64,000 bases of DNA, taken from the NCBI RefSeq assembly GCF_900177815.1, contig NZ_FXAZ01000003.1:124001-188000 (forward strand), read 5' to 3'. Positions 10,314-18,175 of the stretch are shown piece after piece; position 1 is the stretch's first letter, and each line of letters begins with the position of its first letter. Position numbers and translations under genes: made by a program. This stretch comes from Paenibacillus aquistagni (GTDB lineage: Bacteria; Bacillota; Bacilli; Paenibacillales; Paenibacillaceae). Under the pieces are notes generated by a model, which saw only the letters and a list, made by a program, of their open reading frames with translations, did no database searches and had not been told where the DNA came from.

Positions 10314-10652
10314 ATGAGAGAATATGAGACGTTCACGAGCTTGGAAGCGCTGCATGCGTTTATCGAGCGCTATCCGCTGTCCTTTGTATATGTGTCAAGC
10401 ACAGATTGCAGCGTGTGCCACGCCTTGTTCCCAAAGGTGCAGGAGCTGCTAATGAAGTATCCGGAGATCCATCTGGGGAGAGTAGATGCGCAGGAGGTAC
10501 AAGAGGTAGCAGGAGAGCTGTCTATCTTCACAGTGCCGGTCCTGCTCTTGTTCGTGGAAGGGAAGGAATATGTGCGTGAAGCGCGCATTGTACACATGGA
10601 TCTGCTTGATGAAAAAATAAAGAAGATCTATGAGCTAGCGGTTGAATCATGA
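10314..10652 (+). CDS. Thioredoxin-like protein with CxxC motif
   Basis: A 112-residue single-domain thioredoxin fold. It has FVYVSSTDCSVCHALFPKVQELL with the redox pair Cys-Ser-Val-Cys at about residues 28-31, a central HLGRVDAQEVQEVAGELSI strand-helix, and the cis-Pro segment FTVPVLLLFVEGKE. The CSVC active site is unlike the CGPC of general thioredoxin and resembles the small YdbP/YusE-type proteins of Bacillus. It has no signal peptide, so it should act in the cytoplasm as a thiol-disulfide carrier. A GAAGGGAG ribosome site lies somewhat far (about 14 bases) upstream. A strong terminator follows the gene. Confidence 0.85.
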   Translation: MREYETFTSLEALHAFIERYPLSFVYVSSTDCSVCHALFPKVQELLMKYPEIHLGRVDAQEVQEVAGELSIFTVPVLLLFVEGKEYVREARIVHMDLLDEKIKKIYELAVES

Positions 10653-10673
10653 ATCGCGCATAGATAGAAAAGA

Positions 10674-10719
10674 GGAGGAAGCCTTCATCCGAACATTGAT
10701 GCTGAAGGCTTCCTTAGCT
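10674..10719 (+). terminator. Intrinsic terminator after the thioredoxin-like gene
   Basis: A perfect 12-base stem AGGAAGCCTTCA / TGAAGGCTTCCT with a 15-base loop, followed by TTAGCTTT. The T-tract is imperfect. Confidence 0.75.
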
Positions 10720-10761
10720 TTGCATAAGCACAAATGGAGGCGCATGCCCCGAACTGCAAAT

Positions 10762-10799
10762 CCAAGCTTGATGAAGGCTGAGAAGCACATCAAGCTTGG
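10762..10799 (-). terminator. Hairpin downstream of the hybrid kinase gene
   Basis: A perfect 12-base inverted repeat CCAAGCTTGATG / CATCAAGCTTGG with a 14-base loop. It lies 42 bases past the stop of the leftward kinase gene. The T-tract on that strand is poor, so it is a probable rather than certain terminator. Confidence 0.6.
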
Positions 10800-10840
10800 C
10801 CAAGGGAGTCAATAGGGCTCCTATCCTACAGCCTCGCGGG

Positions 10841-13800
10841 TTAATCCGGGATCACAAAGGAAACCGAGGTCCCTTCTCCTGTATTGCTCGTAATGGCTAG
10901 GCCTTGCCCATAAAGCTGAACCAAGCGGCGGTGGGTGTTGGAAACGCCAATCCCGTTTTTCCCCTTTAAGGCTCGATTCAAGAGCTGATCGATCTGCTCC
11001 TTTTCCATCCCTTTCCCATCATCTATCACTTCAATGAGGGTACAGCTGTCTTGCTGGGCAATGCGGATATACACAGTTCCGCCCTTGCTCTGGCTTAGAA
11101 CACCGTGCTTGACCGCATTCTCTACAAGCGGTTGAATGGAAAGCGGTGGGAGCTGCACGGTAAGATCCGGTTCGACATCCCATACGACGGACAATCGGTC
11201 TCTGAATCGCTCCTGTTCAATATACAAGTAAGCCTTCACCAGCTCCAATTCATGTGACAGCTCAACCTGCTCATTGGTATTGAGGAAGTCGAAGCTGATC
11301 CGCAGATAAGAAGCAAAGGCATCTCCCAGATCCTGCATCTTCTCAGTATCGATCTCGCCGAGCGCCATGATGGAGTTCAAGGCGTTGAATAGAAAATGAG
11401 GATGAATTTGCGCTTGAAGATAAGCGGCTTCCATCCGCAAGCGTTCATGCACCGATTGCTTCAAGGCGATGAGCGCTCGAATGCGGTACTTCAGCTCTAG
11501 GGCATCGACAGGCTTAGTGACATAGTCGCTCGCACCAGCTAAGAATCCCGCATAGATGTCCGCAGGCTGGCTCCTTGCAGTAAGAAGCAGGATTGGAAGC
11601 TCTGATATGGAGTAGAGCTGCCTAACCTTGCGGGTAAGCTGGTAGCCTGACATATGAGGCATCATCACATCAGCGATAAGCAGATCCCACTGCTGCGTGC
11701 TGAGCAGCTCCAGCACCTCTCCTGCCGAATGGGCTGTCGTCACGTTGTATGGCTCCGAGGAAAGAATGCCAACCAGCACTTTCAGGTTAACCGGATCGTC
11801 ATCGACGGCAAGGATATTTATGCTCGATTCGGTCAGAAGCGGCGGCATTGACTCCTGCTGGCCTTGTTCCTGCCAAGCTGGTGACGAGAGCAAGAAGCGA
11901 AGCTCATCTTCCGTAGACTCCCTTGTTGTCGCAGCAGCCCATTCCTCTCTATCTTCCATTGATGGGCGGAGTGAACCTGCTAACGGAAGGTCAAAGGAAA
12001 ATACAGATCCTTGTCCAAGCTCAGAATGGACGGTCAAAGCACCCTCGTGAAGTTCGACGAGCTGCTTGCATATGCTTAAGCCAAGCCCAATCCCTCGGCC
12101 GTCATGAATCCCGTAGTCGCCTTGCTCATAAGGCAGAAACACACGCTCCTTCGTCTCTTGGCTCATGCCTACGCCCGTGTCCTTGATATGGATGACAGCG
12201 CGATTATTCCGTACTTCTGCGGACACCGAGATCATTCCAGCCTCCGTGTACTTAAGGGCATTATGAATGAGATTGTACAGGATTTGCACCAATCTCTTCT
12301 CATCAGCGAGTACTGCGGGCATGGACTCATCCACGTCCATCCTCATCTGTATAGGCCGATCCTCTGCCATATACTTCAGCATGTCCATCACGCCGGATAC
12401 CGCTGCTTGAATGCTTACAGGCGCCTTTTCCAGAACAATACGATGCTCTTGCAGTCTGGCGACATCAAGCAGATCGCCAATCATATGGGACATGCGGCGG
12501 CTGATCGTAATCATCAGCTTCATATCCTTCAGGCTGCTTGCCTCCAGCTTGCCTTTCTCTCTTGCGGCTACCGTCTCCGCAATATTCATAATACCGTGCA
12601 GCGGCGTTCTAAGCTCATGCGATGTATTCGCCAAAAACTCATCCTTAAGCTTGCTGGCCTGCTGCAGTTGAACGTTTAGCTTCGCATTTTCTCTGGAATT
12701 GCGGATATATTTTTTGAACCAGTAAGTGGAGAAGCCCACGATTGCAGCAATAATATCGATAGGATAGAAGACATTTGTTACTTCATACACATCATCGATT
12801 CCGCTCCACAGTAAGTTGGAAATGATGCCTGCCGCACTTAAGAGGAGAAAGATAGCGTCTTTGTCATCATGCTCCTTAAAGATGATTGCCCCTACAATAT
12901 AGATAAGCCATGCCCATGGAATGAAGTAGAAGGCAAAGAAGATATCATGATGTACAGCGCCATGAATCAAAGAAGCGGGTGCAGCCACAAGGAATCCGGT
13001 AAACAAGACAAGGGCTCCTGCGTACAGCTTTACCCATCTGCTTCGCATCGGTTCTGATAGCAGTCCTCTGAATAGGAGGAGGATGAATAGATTTTGCCAT
13101 AGCAGGGCGATCAATCGAATCTTGATTCCCCACGTATAATTGGCTGGCAGCCACAGCAGGAGTATATTGTCGTGCCCTGACAGGATGGCTGTCCCTACGG
13201 AGACTGTTAGCAGTCCAGTAAGCAGCAGTGTCCATTCCTTGCGGTTAAACAGGTAAAGGATGAAGGCGTACAGCCCATGCAGCAGCAAAATAATGAAGGT
13301 TACAAGCTGGAAGCCAATGGAATACCAGCGGGCGTAATCAATCGCAGCTTGGGAGCCAAAGCGCACGGAGCGTACGATACCGCCATTGTATGGCTCGTCA
13401 TAATTGGCTGTGCGAATAAGCAATTCAATTTCGGTAGCCCCTTTTTCTCCATAGGAAGCGGTAAAAGAGGCGCTTTTTGGCTGATAATTATCTGCATGGG
13501 CAGCGGGTCTTCCCATAGTGGCACTTACCTGGCCGTTAATCTCGACAATAGAAGACGTCTGAACGCCCTGAATCCAGAAGGCAATCGGCTCCTTCAGCGG
13601 GTCTACCAAAAGCCGAAGACGATACGTCCCATATCCATAGGAGGAGTCTGCTGCTGAATGCAGCTTGTTCCGCCAATCCCCTGGTACCCCAATACGCTCT
13701 CCTTGAGGATTCGTATGAATGACCTGTTCATAGGTAACAAACGCATGAGGGTAGAAGCTCCATTCGCCATTTAAGTAGATTGGAGGCGACTGCTCCAAAT

Positions 13801-13978
13801 CCATGCCTCGCAGATCAAGCACACCATCAACAGGCTGAAGCTCTTTTATAGCCGGATACATCTCAGACCATATCCATCTAAGTCCCAGAAGGACGATGAG
13901 AAAGACGATAATGATCATGCATTTTTTGAGTACGGGTTTAGGTTCGTTATGCTTCATCATACGATTGAAGTTCGACAT
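10841..13978 (-). CDS. 7TMR-DISM hybrid sensor kinase/response regulator with a second LytS-type kinase end
   Basis: A 1045-residue membrane sensor. Order of domains: one membrane anchor (about 18-36); extracellular jelly-roll 7TMR-DISMED2 domain (50-210) with LNGEWSFYPHAF; seven membrane helices (about 220-425); HisKA with SHELRTPLHG (His454); HATPase with N box around Asn573 and G1 DTGVGM; a receiver with VDDDPVN, DVMMPHMSG (Asp770) and TKPVD; then a LytS/YehU-type His_kinase segment QIHPHFLFNALNSI (His859) and a second HATPase near 960-1045. Two kinase modules around one receiver suggest an internal phosphorelay. ATG 13978 follows AGAGGAAC; earlier in-frame codons lack one. No partner regulator gene adjoins it, so the downstream target is unknown. 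Confidence 0.93.
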   Translation of the reverse strand: MSNFNRMMKHNEPKPVLKKCMIIIVFLIVLLGLRWIWSEMYPAIKELQPVDGVLDLRGMDLEQSPPIYLNGEWSFYPHAFVTYEQVIHTNPQGERIGVPGDWRNKLHSAADSSYGYGTYRLRLLVDPLKEPIAFWIQGVQTSSIVEINGQVSATMGRPAAHADNYQPKSASFTASYGEKGATEIELLIRTANYDEPYNGGIVRSVRFGSQAAIDYARWYSIGFQLVTFIILLLHGLYAFILYLFNRKEWTLLLTGLLTVSVGTAILSGHDNILLLWLPANYTWGIKIRLIALLWQNLFILLLFRGLLSEPMRSRWVKLYAGALVLFTGFLVAAPASLIHGAVHHDIFFAFYFIPWAWLIYIVGAIIFKEHDDKDAIFLLLSAAGIISNLLWSGIDDVYEVTNVFYPIDIIAAIVGFSTYWFKKYIRNSRENAKLNVQLQQASKLKDEFLANTSHELRTPLHGIMNIAETVAAREKGKLEASSLKDMKLMITISRRMSHMIGDLLDVARLQEHRIVLEKAPVSIQAAVSGVMDMLKYMAEDRPIQMRMDVDESMPAVLADEKRLVQILYNLIHNALKYTEAGMISVSAEVRNNRAVIHIKDTGVGMSQETKERVFLPYEQGDYGIHDGRGIGLGLSICKQLVELHEGALTVHSELGQGSVFSFDLPLAGSLRPSMEDREEWAAATTRESTEDELRFLLSSPAWQEQGQQESMPPLLTESSINILAVDDDPVNLKVLVGILSSEPYNVTTAHSAGEVLELLSTQQWDLLIADVMMPHMSGYQLTRKVRQLYSISELPILLLTARSQPADIYAGFLAGASDYVTKPVDALELKYRIRALIALKQSVHERLRMEAAYLQAQIHPHFLFNALNSIMALGEIDTEKMQDLGDAFASYLRISFDFLNTNEQVELSHELELVKAYLYIEQERFRDRLSVVWDVEPDLTVQLPPLSIQPLVENAVKHGVLSQSKGGTVYIRIAQQDSCTLIEVIDDGKGMEKEQIDQLLNRALKGKNGIGVSNTHRRLVQLYGQGLAITSNTGEGTSVSFVIPD

Positions 13979-14158
13979 GTTTGGATAGGTTCCTCTTTTT
14001 GTCATGGTGATGTGATCGGCAGCGTCCAAGTCTATGGCAACAGTGCTCGCCAGCATGGCGCCTCAAAAAAATAACGATGTTTTATTCTAAACTAGACATG
14101 CAGATGTCAACTATTGCTGGCTATACTTGGTTTATCTTATAACGCAAAGCGAGGTAAC

Positions 14159-14647
14159 ATGATGAATAAACCTATTGCCCATAAATCAGGCATCATTTTA
14201 ACAGGAGTAACCACTCGTACAACGAATGCAGAAGAAGCAGGTCCCGATGGACGCCTGCCGAAGCTGTGGGAGACATATTTCCAGAACAGTGCAGCTCTGC
14301 AAGCATGCAGTTCTCGCCCCGAATACATTTATTCGCTCTATACCGACTACGAAAGTGATGCGTCAGGCGAGTATACGGTTCTTATCGGCCATGAGGTGAA
14401 GGAGGGTACACCTCTAAGGGAAGATGCCGCATTCAAACAAGCGGTAGTTCCAGAGAGCGAGTATTTGGTGTTTACATCTAAAAAGGGTCCCATTAGCGAG
14501 GTTGTGCTGCAAGTATGGGTAGAGATTTGGGAGTACTTTAAAGGGTCAAAAGAGGTACGAACCTATACAGGTGATTTTGAGCTGTATAAGGCGAACGGCT
14601 TTGACCCAGCAAATGCTGAGGTGCAGATCTATATTGCCATCAAATGA
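14159..14647 (+). CDS. GyrI-like/effector-binding domain protein
   Basis: A 162-residue single-domain protein of the GyrI-like (AraC/BmrR effector-binding) fold, matching the stand-alone YdeE/integron-associated branch: GIILTGVTTRTTNAEE at the start, LPKLWETYFQ, IYSLYTDYESDASGEYTVLIGHEV, LVFTSKKGPISEVVLQVWVEIWEYF, and YTGDFELYKANGFDPANAEVQIYIAIK at the end. These domains bind small hydrophobic compounds. There is no DNA-binding domain, so it probably acts as a ligand sink, cyclopropanoid hydrolase-like protein or accessory factor. Two adjacent ATG codons (14159 and 14162) follow GCGAGG. It runs away from the hybrid kinase gene and ends at a very strong terminator. Confidence 0.85.
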   Translation: MMNKPIAHKSGIILTGVTTRTTNAEEAGPDGRLPKLWETYFQNSAALQACSSRPEYIYSLYTDYESDASGEYTVLIGHEVKEGTPLREDAAFKQAVVPESEYLVFTSKKGPISEVVLQVWVEIWEYFKGSKEVRTYTGDFELYKANGFDPANAEVQIYIAIK

Positions 14648-14681
14648 TAGAGAGCTTCTGCTCATCATTGACTGCATAACA

Positions 14682-14722
14682 AGAAACCATGTTGATCACG
14701 ATCGGATCAACATGGTTTCTTT
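14682..14722. terminator. Strong intrinsic terminator
   Basis: A perfect 16-base stem AGAAACCATGTTGATC / GATCAACATGGTTTCT with a short loop lies between two convergent genes and can serve both. Confidence 0.88.
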
Positions 14723-14782
14723 GTCTGCAAAATAGCAAGCATGCAGCCTGTGCAAGGCCAAGTTCGTGAGGTGACTTGTGCC

Positions 14783-15334
14783 TCACAGCAACGTTCTCCG
14801 ATTCTCCGTTTCCGTGTAGACGGATATCAGGACTAGGGCAGGCTCATCGCCAATGTTTTTGACAAAATGAGGGGTACACGCATTCCATGAAAAGGAATCC
14901 CCTTCACGGAGTTCGGCCGAAACTTCTCCTTGCTCTGCGTAAATTCTGCCTTTAATCACCACATGCACTTCTTCTCCTTCATGTGCATGCGCCTCCCCCG
15001 TCGAAGCGCCGGGAGGAACCTCAACGATCATCATCCTCATATTCTTGGAGGAGCTTAGATGCTCCACTCTCATATTCTCCTCGGCTCCACTTGTTGTCAC
15101 GTAACGCTCCTCTTTTCGAACAATACGCATGCGTTCTTCTTTTTTCAGCAGCAAATAAGCAAGTGGTACTTCCAAGGCTGTTGCAATATTTTCCAAGGTG
15201 GCGATGGAAGGAGAAGTTTTATTCGTCTCAACCTGGCTTAAAAAGCCTTGGGAAAGCCCGGTTATGTCACAGATTTCCGCAATGGTGATGCCTTTTCGTT
15301 TACGGATAGCTCGTATATTGGATCCGATGTCCAT
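14783..15334 (-). CDS. XRE-family regulator with C-terminal cupin
   Basis: A 183-residue two-domain regulator. Residues 5-60 are an XRE/Cro helix-turn-helix (IRAIRKRKGITIAEICDITGLSQGFLSQVETNKTSPSIATLENIA), and residues 105-175 a cupin_2 barrel with GEAHAHEGEEVHVVIKG and DSFSWNACTPHFVKN. Relatives such as PuuR sense a small molecule through the cupin. The gene diverges from a DoxX/extradiol-dioxygenase pair, and a palindrome lies between them, so control of that pair and of itself is the simplest reading. ATG 15334 is preceded by AAGGATG. The ligand is unknown. Confidence 0.93.
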   Translation of the reverse strand: MDIGSNIRAIRKRKGITIAEICDITGLSQGFLSQVETNKTSPSIATLENIATALEVPLAYLLLKKEERMRIVRKEERYVTTSGAEENMRVEHLSSSKNMRMMIVEVPPGASTGEAHAHEGEEVHVVIKGRIYAEQGEVSAELREGDSFSWNACTPHFVKNIGDEPALVLISVYTETENRRTLL

Positions 15335-15358
15335 ACGATAAACACATCCTTAGCAAAA

Positions 15359-15376
15359 TATTTGTAATACAAAATA
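15359..15376. promoter_or_regulatory. Palindrome in the divergent control region
   Basis: TTTGTAATACAAA (15361-15373) is a perfect odd palindrome within a longer A/T-rich partial palindrome, located 25 bases upstream of the XRE-cupin start and 30 bases before the -35 of the DoxX promoter. It is a candidate operator for the XRE-cupin protein; assignment is inferred from position. Confidence 0.5.
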
Positions 15377-15401
15377 TATATTTATATTAACAAATTTCCT
15401 A

Positions 15402-15431
15402 TTGACATGCTACTGTTCTCATGATTATATT
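15402..15431 (+). promoter_or_regulatory. Promoter of the DoxX/dioxygenase pair
   Basis: TTGACA (15402-15407), 18-base spacer, TATATT (15426-15431). Downstream, ATTACTGATAT and ATTACTAATAT form a direct repeat about 26 bases apart in the leader, possibly a binding site for a redox or quinone regulator. Confidence 0.7.
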
Positions 15432-15485
15432 ACTGATATAAAATTATTTTTATTATTACTAATATTTAAAGGTGGAGATAAACGC

Positions 15486-15902
15486 ATGAATAAAGTATCT
15501 ATAGTTACAACATTGATGAGAGTGGTGCTTGGTATCGTATTTCTCGTCCATGGCATCAGCAAGCTTCAAATGGGATTAGGGAATGTGGAGGCTTGGTTTA
15601 GTTCCATCGGGATCCCAGGATTTATGGCGTATGGAGCGGCTATGTTAGAACTGGCTGGCGGCGTTCTTCTTATTATTGGATTGGGTACAAGGATTGTATC
15701 CCTGCTGTTTGCGCTGATGATGGTGGGTGCGGTTGTTACGGTCAAATGGCCTGCTGGATTGATGGGGTCCGATCAAATGCCTGGTTATGAGCTTGAATTG
15801 GGATTGTTCATGATTGCCTTGTATTTGTCTGTATCTGAGGCTCATGCATGGTCAATCGACGGAGTAATCGCAAAGAAACGCGCAGCTTCCATCAAGAGCT
15901 AA
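15486..15902 (+). CDS. DoxX-family membrane protein
   Basis: A 138-residue integral membrane protein of the DoxX/YphA family with four hydrophobic helices: residues about 5-24 (VVLGIVFLVHGISKL), 48-70 (MAYGAAMLELAGGVLLIIGL), 74-95, and 104-122. The MRVVLGIVFLVHGISKLQMG start is characteristic. Family members such as CatD in Bacillus accompany extradiol dioxygenases and have been linked to quinone or thiol stress. The ATG at 15486 follows GGTGGAG. The next gene, 45 bases on, encodes a LigB-type dioxygenase, the same pairing as catDE, which supports a joint role in catechol or quinone removal. That role is inferred from the pairing. Confidence 0.85.
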   Translation: MNKVSIVTTLMRVVLGIVFLVHGISKLQMGLGNVEAWFSSIGIPGFMAYGAAMLELAGGVLLIIGLGTRIVSLLFALMMVGAVVTVKWPAGLMGSDQMPGYELELGLFMIALYLSVSEAHAWSIDGVIAKKRAASIKS

Positions 15903-15947
15903 AGTAAAAGAGGTATTTCAATATTAAATCAAGGAGTGAATCGTGAG

Positions 15948-16727
15948 ATGCTTCCTTCTTATTTCATTGCACATGGTGCGCCTTCACTTGTCTTGGAGGA
16001 GCATGCTTATACCAAGATGCTCAAGCAGCTTGCACACCAGCTTCCCAAGCCGAAAGCCATCGTCATTTTTTCTGCGCATTGGGAAGAATCGATTCCATCC
16101 ATCAGTGTAGTTCGTGAAAATGATCAACATAGCACGATATATGATTTTGGCGGATTTCAGGAAGAGCTGTATAAGATCACGTACCCAGCACCGGGCAACC
16201 GTTCGTTAAGCGAGCATATCCAATCGTTGTTTTCGAAGCAGGCAATAGCAAGCAGGCTGGATGAAGAAAGAGGACTTGATCATGGAGCATGGGCTGTCCT
16301 GAAGCTGGTCTACCCGGATGCGGATATTCCGGTAGTCGCGCTGTCTGTGAATCGCCACTTGACCAATGAACAGCAATATCACATCGGCAAAGCGTTATCC
16401 GAGCTGCGAGAGCAAGACGTGCTCGTAATCGGCAGCGGGGGAACGGTTCACAATCTGGGTCGTGTGAATTGGCGCTCCGACCGTGTAGATGAATGGGCGG
16501 AGGCCTTCGATCAGTGGATCGAGCAGAAGCTTGAGACATGGGATATTGATGCCTTGATGAACTATAGGGAGCTCGCTCCTCATGCTAATGAGGCTGTGCC
16601 AACGAGCGAACACTTCATCCCGCTGCTGATTGCCATGGGGAGCGGTGATGCGAATCGAAGTGCCAAGCTTCTTCACCGCAGCTATCAATATGGCAATCTA
16701 AGCCTAAGCTGCTGGCAGTTTGATTAA
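15948..16727 (+). CDS. LigB-type extradiol dioxygenase (DODA/YgiD family)
   Basis: A 259-residue class III extradiol ring-cleavage dioxygenase family protein, similar to 4,5-DOPA dioxygenase/YgiD. Likely metal ligands are in SYFIAHGAPSL (His), VIFSAHWEE (His), GLDHGAWAVL (His) and GSGGTVHNLG (His); the C-terminal PTSEHFIPLLIAMG block is also typical. It would open catecholic rings using a Zn or Fe centre in the cytoplasm. I choose ATG 15948, eleven bases after AAGGAG; a GTG at 15936 overlaps that site. It is co-transcribed with the DoxX gene and followed by a strong terminator. The natural substrate is unknown. Confidence 0.88.
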   Translation: MLPSYFIAHGAPSLVLEEHAYTKMLKQLAHQLPKPKAIVIFSAHWEESIPSISVVRENDQHSTIYDFGGFQEELYKITYPAPGNRSLSEHIQSLFSKQAIASRLDEERGLDHGAWAVLKLVYPDADIPVVALSVNRHLTNEQQYHIGKALSELREQDVLVIGSGGTVHNLGRVNWRSDRVDEWAEAFDQWIEQKLETWDIDALMNYRELAPHANEAVPTSEHFIPLLIAMGSGDANRSAKLLHRSYQYGNLSLSCWQFD

Positions 16728-16837
16728 GGAATGGATCATGAGTATATGGAGTCTGCAGCAGTTAAATAATCTTGGATGATCGATTTGGATTAGATTCGAT
16801 TCGTCCATGGAAAAAGAACTGTTATGTTATAAGTAAG

Positions 16838-16878
16838 AAACCGGTCACTCCAGTAGGAATAGAGTGACCGGTTTTTTT
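16838..16878 (+). terminator. Intrinsic terminator after the dioxygenase
   Basis: A 13-base stem AAACCGGTCACTC / GAGTGACCGGTTT followed by a run of T. It lies in a convergent region and may serve the leftward gene poorly. Confidence 0.92.
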
Positions 16879-16926
16879 AGTTCAAAGATACGTCATGGGT
16901 TCCCATAGAGATGTCGTTATTGTCGG

Positions 16927-17619
16927 CTATTCTTCACGATTGCAATCAAGCTCCAAGGGCAAGAAGGCATACTTTCCATCCCGCAGGATCTCGCCATGGC
17001 GCACAGGGATGGGATGCTTGAAGAGCGGGCCGTCAAGAACGGTCGTATGGAATTCGCCGCCCTCACCGCAAGGATCAATGCCTCTCGCTTCAAGCTCCTC
17101 CACATATTCCAGCGTCAAGATGCGGCCAAGGTCCTCTTCATTCATGCCTAAGGATAGGTTAACCGTGACAATGGTGGTCACGAATCCAAGTTGGATGAAT
17201 TCGAGCACAGCTTCCCGATGGCCCATATCCCACAGCGGCATCGCAAGGCCAAGCCCTGCATTTTTCGTCACCCGATCATGCCAGCAATGATGCTCCGGCA
17301 CGTCCAGATCGCCAGTAACAAGGACCTCGGCTCCTTGGCTCTTTGCCTTTGCAAGCAAGGTCATGAAGTTTGCTTCATAGTCCTCCCAGCTGGTTGCAGC
17401 TGTAAAGACGGGCAGTCCAATCGACTCCGCCTGTGCGCGGATGAGCTCAGGAGGCATGCCGTGGGAGCGCGAACGCTTGCCTTCTTCCTCAAGCATCATA
17501 ATAAGCCCGATGGGCTTGCCTACCTGCATCGCTTTGTACAGCGCCAGCGTGCTGTCTTTTCCTCCGCTATAAGAGGCGACAAATGAATGGCCGTAAGCCC
17601 CATTTTTCCAATCTGTCAT
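16927..17619 (-). CDS. Dph6-like ATP pyrophosphatase (PP-loop) protein
   Basis: A 230-residue PP-loop enzyme of the diphthine-ammonia-ligase (Dph6/MJ0570) family. The adenylating SGGKDSTLALY loop is near residue 18; then GLPVFTAATSWEDYEANF, GAEVLVTGDLDVPEHHCWHDRV, and the C-terminal GIDPCGEGGEFHTTVLDGPLF signature. Bacteria make no diphthamide, so the substrate here must differ; the chemistry is ATP-dependent amide or thioamide-type activation. It stands alone with a terminator-like hairpin about 100 bases upstream of its start. ATG 17619 has only a modest ribosome site. Function beyond the family is unknown. Confidence 0.85.
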   Translation of the reverse strand: MTDWKNGAYGHSFVASYSGGKDSTLALYKAMQVGKPIGLIMMLEEEGKRSRSHGMPPELIRAQAESIGLPVFTAATSWEDYEANFMTLLAKAKSQGAEVLVTGDLDVPEHHCWHDRVTKNAGLGLAMPLWDMGHREAVLEFIQLGFVTTIVTVNLSLGMNEEDLGRILTLEYVEELEARGIDPCGEGGEFHTTVLDGPLFKHPIPVRHGEILRDGKYAFLPLELDCNREE

Positions 17620-17716
17620 TTAGGATTCACTCCGATCGATGTTATCTCGTCTATTATACTTCAACTGAATGGGTTGCAATGTAATTTGCTTTATATCCCT
17701 ATCCTTAAGAGTAACA

Positions 17717-17762
17717 GAAAAACGATAGTTCCAGGCGTGATGCTGCCTCCTGAAACTATCGT
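17717..17762 (-). terminator. Terminator-like hairpin upstream of the PP-loop gene
   Basis: ACGATAGTTCCAGG (17722-17735) pairs with CCTGAAACTATCGT (17749-17762), 14 pairs with one G-U. On the minus strand it is followed by CGTTTTTCTG, a terminator layout, and it ends about 100 bases before the start of the leftward PP-loop gene. It could be a leader attenuator of that gene or the terminator of a gene since lost from this spot. Confidence 0.65.
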
Positions 17763-17843
17763 CTTATCGTTTTCACATAGGGTTCACTTAGATATTTATC
17801 CCGTTATTGCAATAGAGCGCGAACGAGAGCCTCGCCGAATTCT

Positions 17844-17981
17844 GTGTTCCGGGAGGTTCCGCCTAGAGTAGAATACTCCATGACTCCGCTTGGGATGACG
17901 CTGCTCCCCATCGTTGAGCTGATGTATGATTGGGGAAAGCAGCGAATGGAGCAAATCAAAAAGGAGCTAGGGGCAGAGTAG
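17844..17981 (+). pseudogene. C-terminal remnant of an HxlR-family regulator
   Basis: The frame ending at the TAG in 17979-17981 reads [17 protein letters not shown], then [16 protein letters not shown], which is the wing and last helix of HxlR-type winged-helix regulators. The recognition helix and everything before the wing are absent; upstream codons in all frames do not resemble the family. At 45 residues it cannot bind DNA. The rest of the 17620-18175 gap holds only the hairpin described separately and the promoter region of the FAD monooxygenase. Confidence 0.75.
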
Positions 17982-18175
17982 TTCATTGGTTTATCTCATA
18001 CATGTAAAGAAACGTTCACAGGAATAATATTACAATAATACTATAGCTGTGTTAGAATAATGACCATGGTCGAAATATGACCTTGGTCATTTTTGTTTGT
18101 GAGCGATAGAAATGCGTATAGAATCGAGAAAAAGGATCTCATAACTTGAATTGCTCGAACAAGGAGGCTATTAAG

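Noticed and set aside
10762-10799. Reading the CAAGCTTG repeat as an insertion-sequence end
   Set aside because: There is no transposase or target duplication near it; the repeat is explained by a hairpin past the kinase gene.
16831-16880. Attachment-site reading of the AAACCGGTCACTC repeat
   Set aside because: The perfect stem with T-tail right after a gene is a plain terminator; no integrase is near.
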